Assembly (NCBI GenBank): GCA_020719045.1
Contig: DYQY01000004.1
Coordinates: 62,001 to 126,000 of the forward strand
Length of the DNA stretch: 64,000 nucleotides
Direction: 5' to 3'
From: Candidatus Termititenax sp.
GTDB lineage: Bacteria > Margulisbacteria > Riflemargulisbacteria > GWF2-35-9 > DYQY01
Shown: positions 43,515-54,900 of the stretch, piece after piece
How positions within the stretch are numbered: position 1 is the stretch's first letter
Layout of the letters: every line of letters begins with the position of its first letter
Position numbers and translations under genes: made by a program
The notes under the pieces: generated by a model
The model's input: the letters and a program-made list of their open reading frames with translations, nothing else
Told to the model about the DNA's origin: nothing
Database searches by the model: none

Positions 43515-44450
43515 ATACATGCCAATCATATTTAATAAATCTTTTCTCATCCTTCGCCTAATCTCTATTGGCTCAAGAATCTCAGCTTGCGCACCAAACG
43601 ACAAAAGCCAACGATAAGTTCCTTCTGTATCATTTGAAGTAAAGCTTAATAATGCCCTACCTTTATCATCTATCATTATCTCCGAAGATTGACCAAAGAC
43701 TTTCTCTGACACAATACCAGATAACTCTTTAGCAAACCTAACGACAACTTTAAGTTTTTGCTGTGAAATATTTTCTGAAACTGTATTATTTTGAACCACA
43801 GCAAATCCTGTCTTTAACACTCGTAACTCTACGATTTTATCTAATGCATATTTTGCTTCTTCATTTTTTTCATTCAAGGCAATCAAGAACCATTCACCAA
43901 AAATAAATGTAAGCCTTAATGGTTTAACGCTTAACTTTACAGACTTCTTGTTTGAAAGATGTGCTAAATGAACAATACTTAGAATCTTTCTATCTTCTAT
44001 GGCAGAAGCAATAGTGCGTAACCTAGCAAAATATCTCTTATCCACATCAATCTTGTCAGCAAGCTTTAAATCCATAGAAAATGTAGAAGAACTCAAGTCA
44101 ACTTTATCATCTAAAATAGAAGAGAATTTCTTAAAAGCCGACTCAATGATTGTGTAATAAGGGGTATCTTTATAGTTCTCAAGCACAACTCTACCAAGCA
44201 ACAAGGAAACAATATCACCCTCGGTTAAGGAAATATCCTCAAGCTTAAATTCCTTACTATAATAATACCCATTCTTGCTCTTGGAGTACCTTAACGGTGC
44301 GCTAAAAGATTTCTTCATAAAATCAATATCTCTTAAGATTGTTCTGTCGGATACATTAAAAAAATGTTGCAATGTCTGACAGTTCGGAAAAGTATTCGCC
44401 CTTACAAGTTTATCTATTTCTAATATTCTAAGGTAAGATTCATTAACCAT
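43512..44450 (-). CDS. WYL-domain HTH transcriptional regulator
   Basis: 312 residues. N-terminal DeoR-like winged helix (TLQHFFNVSDRTILRDIDFM) followed by a WYL ligand-sensing domain (LRLTFIFGEWFLIALNEKNE) and the C-terminal WCX extension (RWLLSFGAQAEILEPIEIRR). Such proteins respond to nucleotides or nucleic acids. Its start overlaps the LptD-like stop, placing it last in the block that includes dnaB. Confidence 0.85.
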   Translation of the reverse strand: MVNESYLRILEIDKLVRANTFPNCQTLQHFFNVSDRTILRDIDFMKKSFSAPLRYSKSKNGYYYSKEFKLEDISLTEGDIVSLLLGRVVLENYKDTPYYTIIESAFKKFSSILDDKVDLSSSTFSMDLKLADKIDVDKRYFARLRTIASAIEDRKILSIVHLAHLSNKKSVKLSVKPLRLTFIFGEWFLIALNEKNEEAKYALDKIVELRVLKTGFAVVQNNTVSENISQQKLKVVVRFAKELSGIVSEKVFGQSSEIMIDDKGRALLSFTSNDTEGTYRWLLSFGAQAEILEPIEIRRRMRKDLLNMIGMY

Positions 44451-45952
44451 TACATCTTAAATACTACACTAAACTGATTCCTAATGTCATCATATGAGAA
44501 ACTAAAATCTAAACAATTATAAAATGGTAACCGAAAAGTATACTTTCTCTGATAATAATCACCAGACCATTTCTTTCTGGCATCAAACTCAAACAGAAAA
44601 TAAGGCAACTTTGCTTTCATTCCATACAATAAATTATTTTCCCTACTAATTTCATATAAATCATGACTAAACGGTGAAGAACCGTCAAAAAACAACATGA
44701 ACTCTGAACCTACATGAAAATCAAAAATAGAATATGGAACTGTAATCTTAACAGTATCCCATATCCTTGAGTGACTCCTATCACTATAATAACTTGATAG
44801 TCCAGCAAGCTCGTTACCAACACCAAACACTCCAAAACCTAAGTTAGTAAGCACCTTGGCTTCAACCTGCCTTCTCCAGTCAGAGGTTACAACTCCTGTG
44901 CTATATGTTAGCTCGTTTAAGTATGCATACTCATAACTTGCTTTTAAGGTGTTATTTGAATCTAATTTCGAAACACTCTCAATCGTAATCCTTGGAACCT
45001 GATCAACAAACCAATTATTTATAAGCTCCTTTTGATACCACTTAACTTTAATCTTTAAACTATCAGACAAAAGTTTATCTTTATCAAAAAGATACCAAAA
45101 CAAATAACCACTTTTTTCTTCTGTTTGGAAAAAATCGTATGAATACTCTGCTCCACCTTGAAGTAACTTTGGATTATAGTAAAAAGAAGCGTTAAGTAAA
45201 TTTTTAGGCCCCAATATAACAAAATGGTCTACCCCTACTTTAGGACCAAGCTTCTCCAAATATCCTAAAAATAAAGACCCACTATTCATGCTATCCATAT
45301 AGTAAGGTATTCGTTCTTTAACATAATTACCTTCTGCTTCATTACTTCCAATCTCAGGAATAAACTCACTAACCTTGTTATACTGATGTCCTCCCATAAA
45401 ATAAGCTGGCAAATAAAAAATAGGAATATTGTAAATATAAAAAATAGAATTAAAAACCACCATAAAGCCAAGCTTAGGATACATTACCATCTGTCCACTG
45501 GAAATATAAAAAACAGGAGGATCACCATCGCAAGCAGTGACTCTTACATTATCTAGATGATACTCATTCTTTACAGTACGAAGCTTCTCTCCTTTAATGT
45601 TATATTTCTCAAAAAACATTAAAACATTATTGGCAGTAAGCATCTTTGTCTTATTATTTAGCTCAAGGTTCTTTCCTTGTATCTCTTGCCCATTATACAG
45701 TATTGAAAAATCATTATAAAAATTAAAAACATCTTTATCTATAGAGTATTCTACTAAGTCGCTATTAAACTTATATACAAAGCTACTAATTTGTACGTTT
45801 TTAGAAAGGATTAATATCTGCTCATCTGCACTTAGTCTGAAAGCATCAGCAGTAACATAAACAGCATTTTCATTAACAGTATCTATTACCTGACTACAAA
45901 AACTAATCACTGAAAATAACAGAACAATAACTAGCTTTAACTTACTGCTCAT
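44450..45952 (-). CDS. LptD-like (OstA) outer-membrane assembly protein
   Basis: 500 residues. Signal peptide SKLKLVIVLLFSVISFCSQ, then an OstA-like beta-jellyroll (VYVTADAFRLSADEQILILS; ELNNKTKMLTANNVLMF) and the LptD hallmark YISSGQMVMYPK with IYNIPIFYLPAYFMGG. The C-terminal 300 residues look like barrel strands. It is shorter than typical LptD (about 780), so a reduced or related assembly protein is possible. It overlaps dnaB by 11 bases. Confidence 0.77.
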   Translation of the reverse strand: MSSKLKLVIVLLFSVISFCSQVIDTVNENAVYVTADAFRLSADEQILILSKNVQISSFVYKFNSDLVEYSIDKDVFNFYNDFSILYNGQEIQGKNLELNNKTKMLTANNVLMFFEKYNIKGEKLRTVKNEYHLDNVRVTACDGDPPVFYISSGQMVMYPKLGFMVVFNSIFYIYNIPIFYLPAYFMGGHQYNKVSEFIPEIGSNEAEGNYVKERIPYYMDSMNSGSLFLGYLEKLGPKVGVDHFVILGPKNLLNASFYYNPKLLQGGAEYSYDFFQTEEKSGYLFWYLFDKDKLLSDSLKIKVKWYQKELINNWFVDQVPRITIESVSKLDSNNTLKASYEYAYLNELTYSTGVVTSDWRRQVEAKVLTNLGFGVFGVGNELAGLSSYYSDRSHSRIWDTVKITVPYSIFDFHVGSEFMLFFDGSSPFSHDLYEISRENNLLYGMKAKLPYFLFEFDARKKWSGDYYQRKYTFRLPFYNCLDFSFSYDDIRNQFSVVFKM

Positions 45953-47288
45953 CAGCCGTTGTCTCTTTAGACCTAAACTTAGTGATATCTTTTTGAAATA
46001 CTAACTGACATTTACCTGTAGGACCGTTTCTATGCTTTGCAATAATAATGTCCGTTAAACTGTTTGGTCCAGCATTCTGATGGTCATAAAAATCTTCTCT
46101 ATGAATAAATACGACTAAGTCAGCGGTCTGCTCGATTTCTCCAGACTCTCTCAAATCGCTTAATTTAGGAGTTTTATCATTTCTCTGCTCAATGGATCTA
46201 CTAAGCTGAGAAAGTGCCATTACTGGAACTTTAAGCTCTCTTGCAATTGCTTTCACTTGCCGTGCTATCTCTGATATCTCCTGAGTTCTATTTTCCGAAT
46301 TCTTCTTACTACCATGCATTAACTGAAGGTAGTCAATAACAACCAAATCTAAGCCTCTCTCCGCTTGTATTCTTCTTGCCTTAGCTCTTATCTCTAACGC
46401 TGTCATAGATGGCGAATCATCAATATATATCTTTGCTTCATCTAATTTCCCTAAAGAACGCATCAGTTTCTTCCAATCATTATCCTGAAGGTTCCCTGTT
46501 TTAAGCTTATTAGAGTCTATCTGAGCGTGGGCACATAACATACGACTTACAAGCGACTCTTTAGACATTTCTAAACTGAATATTCCAACGCTCTTGCCTT
46601 GCTTAACAGCTGCATCCATCACAAAGTTTAATGCTAGTGCTGTTTTTCCCATACTTGGTCTTGCAGCTAAAATTATCAAATCCGAAGGCTGGAAACCAGA
46701 AGTAATTCTATCTAAATCAACAAAACCTGAAGATAATCCTAAAAGACTAATCTCATTATTATACATAGCCTCTATCTCATCCATTACTGTTCCTAGGATA
46801 TTCCCAATGTGAGTAAAGCCCTTTTTCATCCTCTTATCAGCAACCTTGAATATCTGCTGTTCTGCGGAGTCCAAAATATCACTAACCTCTAAAGATTCAG
46901 AAAAAGCCTGCTCAACTATGTTTGAACCAGTTGTAATTAGGTTTCTAAGTACTGCCTTTTCCTCAACAATCTTTGCATAATATTCAATATTTGCTGATGT
47001 ACTAACCACATCAACCAAATCTGTTAAGTAAGTCATTCCCCCTACACGTTCTAAATCATTACTAGTTCTTAGCTTTTCACTTAGGGTAACTAAATCTACT
47101 GGTTCTGCTTTAGTAATCAAATCTATCATTGTTTGATAGATTATTTGGTGAGCATTCTTGTAAAAATAATCAGGCATTAGTATCTCTAACACTCTTTGGA
47201 TTGCTTCTGAATCTATTAATATTGCCCCTAAAACTGACTGTTCAGCATCAATATTCTGCGGTGGTATCTTTTTTTCTAGTTCTGCCAT
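45942..47288 (-). CDS. dnaB: Replicative DNA helicase
   Basis: 448 residues. N-terminal DnaB domain (NIDAEQSVLGAILIDSEAIQ), linker, then the RecA-like motor with Walker A ARPSMGKTALALNF, Walker B LDLVVIDYLQLM, SQLSRSIEQRNDKTPKLSDL and HRNGPTG. No intein. It is preceded by the WalJ-like gene (44-base gap) and overlaps the LptD-like gene. Confidence 0.97.
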   Translation of the reverse strand: MAELEKKIPPQNIDAEQSVLGAILIDSEAIQRVLEILMPDYFYKNAHQIIYQTMIDLITKAEPVDLVTLSEKLRTSNDLERVGGMTYLTDLVDVVSTSANIEYYAKIVEEKAVLRNLITTGSNIVEQAFSESLEVSDILDSAEQQIFKVADKRMKKGFTHIGNILGTVMDEIEAMYNNEISLLGLSSGFVDLDRITSGFQPSDLIILAARPSMGKTALALNFVMDAAVKQGKSVGIFSLEMSKESLVSRMLCAHAQIDSNKLKTGNLQDNDWKKLMRSLGKLDEAKIYIDDSPSMTALEIRAKARRIQAERGLDLVVIDYLQLMHGSKKNSENRTQEISEIARQVKAIARELKVPVMALSQLSRSIEQRNDKTPKLSDLRESGEIEQTADLVVFIHREDFYDHQNAGPNSLTDIIIAKHRNGPTGKCQLVFQKDITKFRSKETTADEQ

Positions 47289-47332
47289 CTATTCCTCCGA
47301 TAAAGTTATTATACCTAAGTAACGGGTTTTGT

Positions 47333-48151
47333 TTAAGTCGCTTTAATGAAATATCTCTTTAGCTGGTCTGTATGAATCTCTATTTTATCTCCAACAGGAT
47401 GATTCTTTAGTTTATTCTTAACTGTTTTAACTGCCAATTCTGAACTATTACAATCACGACTAATATGAGCTAAAAACACATGTTTGGTTCTACTAACATC
47501 TACTAACTCGTATAAATAATCAGCAGTTTGCTCATTTGATAAGTGCCCTTGGTCGCTAATAATTCTATTCTTTAAAAAAAATGGTCTATCAGATGAGGCC
47601 TGCATATCTATATCGTAATTTGCTTCTATAAAATACACATCATTGTTACTGTGAAACTTCTTCATGTTGTCAGTTAAATGACCAAGGTCAGTCATAAACG
47701 ACATCCTATGTCCATTTGATTCAAAAACAAAACCAATATGCTCACCAGTATCATCATATCCTTCACCTTTACCAATATGAGGAAGTCGACAATAACTAAC
47801 TTTCAAATCAACAATAGTTTCTTCTTTAATGCCGTTCATCACTTTAATTCTGTTATCGAATTTTGATAAACCAGGATATTTCTTCATTAATACTGTCTTA
47901 GTAGCAGCTCTGGTATAAACATCCGCATTATGATTCTTCATGAAAACTAGAAGTCCCTGAACATGGTCAGCATGAGCGTGTGTTATATATACCCTATCAA
48001 TATCTTCAATCTTAACTTTAAAAAGGTTTAGACTATCTACAATTTTTTTATAAGAAACACCTACATCAACTAAGACTTTCACATTGGCTGTTTCAACTAA
48101 GGTACAATTTCCAGAACTACCACTAAATAAAGGAATATAAGAAAAAATAAT
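47333..48151 (-). CDS. WalJ/YycJ-like metallo-beta-lactamase-fold hydrolase, apparent ATT start
   Basis: Metal site ITHAHADHVQGL, then FMTDLGHLTDN and LAHISRDCNS; family members are DNA exonuclease-like enzymes linked to replication. The first canonical start (GTG 48082) cuts off the conserved N-terminus. In frame upstream lies IIFSYIPLFSGSSGNCTLVE, matching the family's SGSSGN segment, and no ATG, GTG or TTG precedes it. ATT at 48151 (or 48148) with AAAGGTGA upstream is the best start, giving 272 residues. The junction TAATT mirrors TAATG overlaps nearby. Confidence 0.8.
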   Translation of the reverse strand: MIFSYIPLFSGSSGNCTLVETANVKVLVDVGVSYKKIVDSLNLFKVKIEDIDRVYITHAHADHVQGLLVFMKNHNADVYTRAATKTVLMKKYPGLSKFDNRIKVMNGIKEETIVDLKVSYCRLPHIGKGEGYDDTGEHIGFVFESNGHRMSFMTDLGHLTDNMKKFHSNNDVYFIEANYDIDMQASSDRPFFLKNRIISDQGHLSNEQTADYLYELVDVSRTKHVFLAHISRDCNSSELAVKTVKNKLKNHPVGDKIEIHTDQLKRYFIKAT

Positions 48152-48933
48152 TAATCACCTTTCCTAACATAAAACTTTTGAATACCAGTAAAAGTTTCTC
48201 CTGGAGATAATCTTGTCATTGGCCAAACTAATTCAGCTTCCAAATAAGTATCATTTTTGTAAACTTCAATATTACACCTATGAGGGAACTCTGTTTGCAA
48301 TTGCTTTTCAGATAAAATAATTTCTTTAATTAAGGTTAGCTTTCCTAAGCTACACTCAAGAACATTATCATCAGAAATTGCACCTAATTTAAAATCTAAT
48401 CCTTGCTTAGGTGTTACAGTATATTTATTATTAATACTTAAGTTATTTGTTGCAACCAAACTATCCAGCGTTATGTTTTCTGGGTAATCAAACACCTTAA
48501 CTTCTGTTGCACTGAAAGTAACTGACAACTCATGAACTGGCAGTTGTGAAATATTCCACAAACCCCACTCAACAGGACTAGAAGATGTATTAGAAAAAGA
48601 ATTTTCTACAATTAACTCTTCATCAATAAAATAAATGGTTCTAGACAAAACAATACCATTCCAAGAAGGAGAAGTAATTTCTAACTTTATATCTGTCTTG
48701 GAGAAACTCCATGCCAAGCTATCAAACTCTTTAACTGGTGGCCATCCGCCCCATTTTGCCTGAGGAGCCAACCAAAGAAAATCGCCACCATAGTTAGTCC
48801 ATCCACTATCTGTAGGCTTATTTGATGAATAAAATAACGGAATATCTTGATAGTATACCTGCTCTATCCTTCCACCATGTGTAGGATTCACAACAACTTT
48901 CAATTTACCTTTTTCTAAGAAAAGCTGACTCAC
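48151..48933 (-). CDS. DUF4380-type beta-sandwich protein
   Basis: 260 residues, no signal peptide. NPTHGGRIEQVYYQDIPLFY, NYGGDFLWLAPQAKWGGWPP and the late ELVWPMTRLSPGETFT fit DUF4380, a family with a galactose-mutarotase-like fold. It directly abuts the GH8 gene (no spacer), suggesting a role with the same carbohydrate. Activity unknown. Confidence 0.72.
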   Translation of the reverse strand: MSQLFLEKGKLKVVVNPTHGGRIEQVYYQDIPLFYSSNKPTDSGWTNYGGDFLWLAPQAKWGGWPPVKEFDSLAWSFSKTDIKLEITSPSWNGIVLSRTIYFIDEELIVENSFSNTSSSPVEWGLWNISQLPVHELSVTFSATEVKVFDYPENITLDSLVATNNLSINNKYTVTPKQGLDFKLGAISDDNVLECSLGKLTLIKEIILSEKQLQTEFPHRCNIEVYKNDTYLEAELVWPMTRLSPGETFTGIQKFYVRKGD

Positions 48934-51900
48934 TTACTTATATTTACGGTTCTTTTTATCTTTTCTACGCTTATAAAGATAAAAAACAACTGCAGTAAGA
49001 ATAATAAGTAAAACAATCCATTTCCATGGAATACCAAAACCTTTTTGTAGTGATGAGTACATCTTAGGATCAAAATCCAGTAATGAAACTATTAAGAATT
49101 TTCTAGTCTTATTTTTCTCATCATATTCAACTACAACACTATCCTTAACTTTTACAGGAGCTAATGTCATTGGACTATACACTGTTCCTAAATCAACCAT
49201 CCCTCTGTATCTGCCTGAATGATTTGTTGTTTCAGTTAATCTTACCTTCACTGGATAGTAGTTATCACCAAGAGGATAAACTAAAACTTTTGAATCAAAA
49301 ATATCTAACTTAGTAGGATCTGCATCTTTTCCTAATACCTCAACATATACTTTCTTGAACTGAATATTATCATCCTTACCAATCTCTGCTACGTAACCTG
49401 GATCATGGAATAACTTAACTGTTTGAACTAGGGTTGGACGCTTCTTCCCAACTCGATAGTTTTTGTTCTTTAAGTATACTTTATTAATCTTACATGTTTT
49501 ATCTAATTTACCAGCACTATCTATTAAGAATTGGATATTTCTAACTTTATTAAAATCAAAATCATCTGTCACATCAACATACTGTTGCTGATCAGCACTC
49601 CAACCTTTCCACCAAGACCTATCTCTAATTTTATCCTTCTGCACCAACTTCATTTCCACGTCAGAACCTAATCCTTCTGCAGCTGACCATTCATAAACTC
49701 CAGCACCTTTTTCTGAATTCCATGCTGCATATCCATTAAGTACAGCTTTATTACCTGACTCATCCTCGATATCAACCCTTAGCTCACCTGGGTTATTATC
49801 TAATTGCATTTCTACAATTAAATCTTCTTTATCTGACCAGTCAGCATAACGTCCATTAAGTCCCCAAGCTCCGAAGTATGGATAGTCATCACCACGATAT
49901 CTCTTATACACATCTAAGTGCTTCTTACCTTTTCCAGCAACTTTAAGCATATATGATTTATCAGCAGCTTCTGAACCAGCAATCCACCAAATAACTGGAT
50001 ATTTGTCATCAATACTACCATCAGCAAAATCGTCGATTATATGAATTAAGTCAAATAATCCAACTTCAAATTGGGCAGCTTTAGCTTTTTCTACAGGAGG
50101 AACAATCTTAACCTTACTTCCCCACGCAGCACCTAAAATATCCTCATCCTTATATGTATTTAAGTCAGTGCTAAATGCACCTCTATATATTCCTGTATTT
50201 GCCCCTGTTTCCTCTAAAACAACAATAATCGACTTATCGTTAACAACCGCATCATTACTATAAAGCTCTACATTAATCTTATCTCTACTGTTTTTATCTC
50301 CGTCTCTCCCTTTAACTTCTAGATAAACTTTCTGAGTTGTAATTAAATTCTTAAGCTCATACTTATACAGTTGGTCTCTGAACAATTTTACATACTCAAT
50401 ATTTTTTGGGTTGGTTCTGCCAATGTGTTTATTGCCTCTTATTAGATACATATCGTCAATCTCAACAACAGAATCAGCCTTTTCACCACCACCAATACTA
50501 AGCTCTACATTAAGAATATCTCCTAATTTAAACTTACTAGTAACATCAACATAGTTCTCTACAGTTGTATCGTATGATTTCCAGAATCTTCTATCTTTAA
50601 TAGGTCTTGTATCTATAGCCCTATCGGATACTGCTCTACCAGACTGATAATTAGAACTCCAACGATACCAACCAGGACCCTTATTATAATTGTACGGATT
50701 ATAAGAATTTAGAACTGCTGTTTGTCTATTAGAGTCCTCAATGTCAACTTGAATGTCCCCAATATTTCCTGGTAAATATATCCAAAAAACGAATTCAGTC
50801 TTATCGTTCCATTTTTTCAAATCCCCACTAAGACCCCATTTACCAAGATATGGATAATCTTTACTAAAATATGTTTTTCTTATCTGCAGTGAATTTGGTC
50901 CAGAAACACTTCTCTTATTTGAAATCATTAATTCATAAGATTTAGTTCTGCCGTATTCCTTAACAATAAAAGGAATAGTGTATGCTTTATTCCAATCGTT
51001 TGGACCTACGGAGGTTAATTGTGGATACTTTTTACCATCAATATAGTTTTCAATCTGCACAAATGTTCCATCAAGCGTAAAATCGATACCATCTTCTGCA
51101 TATTTCTCAAAAGCTGAAAATTCAACGCTCTTTGGAGTACTCTGAGCAACAGAATCACCTTGTTCAATATTGTATCTATTAATAATGTTAATATTTCCAT
51201 CACTCTTTAATGAGCCAGTAAACTTATGAGTTGTTTGGTCTGATGACCATCTTAAATACCATGTATTATTATCTTTCCAAAGGAAATAACCAAGCTTTTT
51301 TCCTGCTGGATATATAGGTCTGCCATCTGTTGGATCGATATTATCCACCCACCAAGAATCAGGATTAATACCAGCAGCAATATCATCAAAATTATCTAGA
51401 AGAATCTTTAAGTCAAACTCTCCTATTTTAAGTTGCTTCACAAAACCTTTTCTTACATCAGAAAAAACCTTGATTGTACTACCAGCACTTGCACCAATAA
51501 TCCTATGAGCAAAATCTGAATAAACACCAATCTTCAAATGTCCTCTATATATACCAGAATTTATATCAGTCTCAATAAGCTCTAAATCCATGTCCTCACA
51601 ACCTGGATGCTTATCGCTTGTCTCTATTCTTATTTTAAATCTATCTATTGTTTCTTTTGAGGCATCTTTGCCTGTTACTTGAATATATACATTGTCTTTA
51701 TTTAACAACGATTTATCGGCGATAACTTTAGTAAACTCTTTATCATTATAAAATGCTATATCAGCTATTGATTTAGGTTTATTAAAAGCATAATAATAGT
51801 TATCTTTCTTTAATGTAAGATTATCAATAATTAACTCTGAGTTGTCTTTATTTCCACCATTAATACAAAACATTATATTCTTAATGTTTGCTAGATTAAT

Positions 51901-54900
51901 CTCTTTTGTTCGCTCTACATTTCTTCCTTTGTCAAAAGACCAACCCTTCCACCAGTTTCTATACCTTATAGAAAAAGGTTGAAGTAAATTAGCATTTACG
52001 TCCACGCCGAGCAAGTTATTAGACTTCCATTTATACCAACCTGCACCCTTTTCTCTGCTCCAAGGATTATATCCATTTAAAATAACTACTGTTCCATCTT
52101 CATCCTGAATATCAACCCTTATTGTTCCAATATCATTTTTCAAATAAACATCAAATTCAAACTCGTCAAACTGAGTCCAGTCCTTATGTTCTTCATTAAA
52201 AACTACTGCTCCAGCATATGGATATCCTTTACCAATATAATTTTTATTAATCTTAAGCGCGTAATTTGAATTATAAGCAATACTACTGCTCATTTGATAT
52301 TTATAAGTTCCTGTTTCACCAATATTTCTTAACACTAATGGAGCACCAAAAGAACTTAATGCATCAACACCGATTTTAAATGCTTCAAGGTCATATACAC
52401 CGTTTCTTTTAATATCAAATATTACGTATTCTCCATCAACAGTAAAATCTATTCCATCTTGTCCATTACGTTCCTGAAAACTAAAATCTACTGACCTCTC
52501 AAGCTTTTTAAACTGATCTGTATTCTCTGTATCAGAATTACCAGCATAAGTAACCTTCCCATCAGTAAGTATCATTCCATGATAAATCTCACCATTATCT
52601 CCTGCTAGAAAACGAATATGCCACTTAGTATCTTTCCAAATATATATCCCAGCGTCTTTTCCTACATTAAATGCGGGCTTACCGGAACTTGGAAAAATCG
52701 AATCTGTCCACCAAGCCATTGGATTTGCATCGTCATATGCTCCATTTTCGAAGTCTTCTACAATCATAGGAATTACAAGCTTACCAATCATGTATGTTTT
52801 ATTTATCTTTGGTTGATGATCAATAATAACCTTAATTTCCTTACCAACAGAAGCTGCAATTACCTTACCAGCCTTACTACCATCAAGTCCTATACTGAAA
52901 CTTCCAGTGTACACACCTGTCTTATTACCAGTCTCAGCCACTTTAACAATTATAGGGTCTGCACCTTTCTGATTAGATTCCACTCGCACATAGAAGAAAT
53001 CCCTTCGTTTTGGATTTTTATCTTTTCCAACCGCTTTTACGTAAACAGTGTCAACCATTATAGGTTCGTCTTTTACTTTATAATTAAATGCAGAATCTAA
53101 ATACAAATCGAAATCAATAATGTTTGGCTTAGTATTGTCATGTGTATAAAAATTCTTAATCATTCCAGCAAAATGTGCTAAACCAAACCAAGCCCATGTA
53201 CTACTAAAATAATCCATTTGAGCATTCCATTCAGAGTGATCAAAAACTGTCCAATAACCACCCTCTTTACTCTTACTGTACCAACCATCACCATCTTTGT
53301 ATGGAGTACCAATCTCTACACGAGAATCAACCTTTTCAGCTGGAACGTGCTTAGCTAAATTAGCTGGCGTTTCCTTTGCTAACTGATCATCAGGGATAAC
53401 ATACTGTCTTTTACTAAAACCATCTGCCTCTGGTGTTATTAATGGAGTAAGTAACTTTTCAACTATTTTAAAAGTCTTAGGGTTTGGGTCAGACAAATAG
53501 GATGACCAGAAATAAGACAAATAAACACCATACTGAGCACAATTAGCCCTTGAACTAAATGAATTTTGTACATAAGAATCATTTGGTTTTGGCTCATAAT
53601 TTGACTCATATAAAGCATAAGAACCATCATGCCAAAATACTGAAGCAATTTTCTTGGCTTCATCATAGTTAGTTGTTTTATCCCAATTTCCCCTACCGTC
53701 ATTCATTCTGTATGTTAGAAAATTGTAAGGACCTAGATTGCTGTTTTTTCTTAAATAGTCTCTTGCCCTGTCATCACTATACCAATCATAATCAACAGCT
53801 ATACGCCATAATCCTCTAAAAGCATCAGTACCAAACTCTGGCTCTCTTCTACTCTGACCGTCCCTTAATTTACCATCCTTATCAACATTAACCCAGTCTG
53901 GTAAAAGGTTTGCTTTTGCCCAACGCTGTCTTTTCTTTGTATTCTGATTATGGTTTTCACCTTTCTTATCAACCCAATCCTTAAGTGGCATTACTGACGA
54001 TTCATGAAATACCCTGTATGTTGAATCAACAACATCTTGCCAATTGTGTTCAGGATCAAAATCATCAAAGATTCTATAAGTAAAAGGTGAAAGATATCCT
54101 GGCTCAATATCCTTTATATTATCTCCACCAGCAAAGTAACGCTCTCCATTATTTATAAATGTCTCTTTTTTCCAGATATCCTTAATAATATCTCTAGCAT
54201 TCTGCTCATAGTCTAAAAACCTATCGCCCTTTTTGCTGCCCCACAGTTTATGAGCAAATATCAAACTTAACGCAATATCTTCATCTGCATCTGATGCAGC
54301 ATCATATCCATCTCTCCATGGTTCATTTGGATTATTCTCTTTGGATGGAGGTTGCCATCTATAATAGATAATTCCATCTTCCTTCACCCCATCGCCATCT
54401 CGGTCTGCTATTGTAGGTGCCCATCTCCAAGCAAACAAATTATCTTTATCAAGACCTAACTGGCTCATTGATTTCCATCCATTGTCAGGATGGTTAATAT
54501 CTTTCCAAAAATAAACATACTCTAGCTGACTATGCTGAAGGTTCTTCTTAGTCCAAGCCCACACTTTGTCGAAAGTTTTCTTGTCTTTCATCCAAATAGC
54601 TCTTAATAATGCATAAGAAGAGGATTCACTTACAACTAATAACTCAAATGGCTTTTTAGGGTCTGACCAATTAATGTCTGCAATACCGTCCCTATCAACA
54701 TCTCCAGAATCCATAAAAGCATAAGGAGCGCCATCATCACCAATCATCTTTGGGTGTGTAAACTTACCAGACCACCAATCTGCATCAAAATTTTCATGAG
54801 TAATATAATGGTTCCAAACAGACTCTAATATACCCTTGGAAGCTTTTTGATAATCAGAAATCTTACCACTTACATTTTTATTTCCAGCGCATCCTCGTAA

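Noticed and set aside
47333-48082. WalJ-like gene considered a 5'-truncated pseudogene
   Set aside because: The conserved N-terminus is intact in frame just upstream and only a canonical start codon is lacking; the metal site is complete.
52618-53100. 160-codon frame antisense to the GH8 gene
   Set aside because: Runs opposite a long conserved coding region, with no ribosome site or family match.
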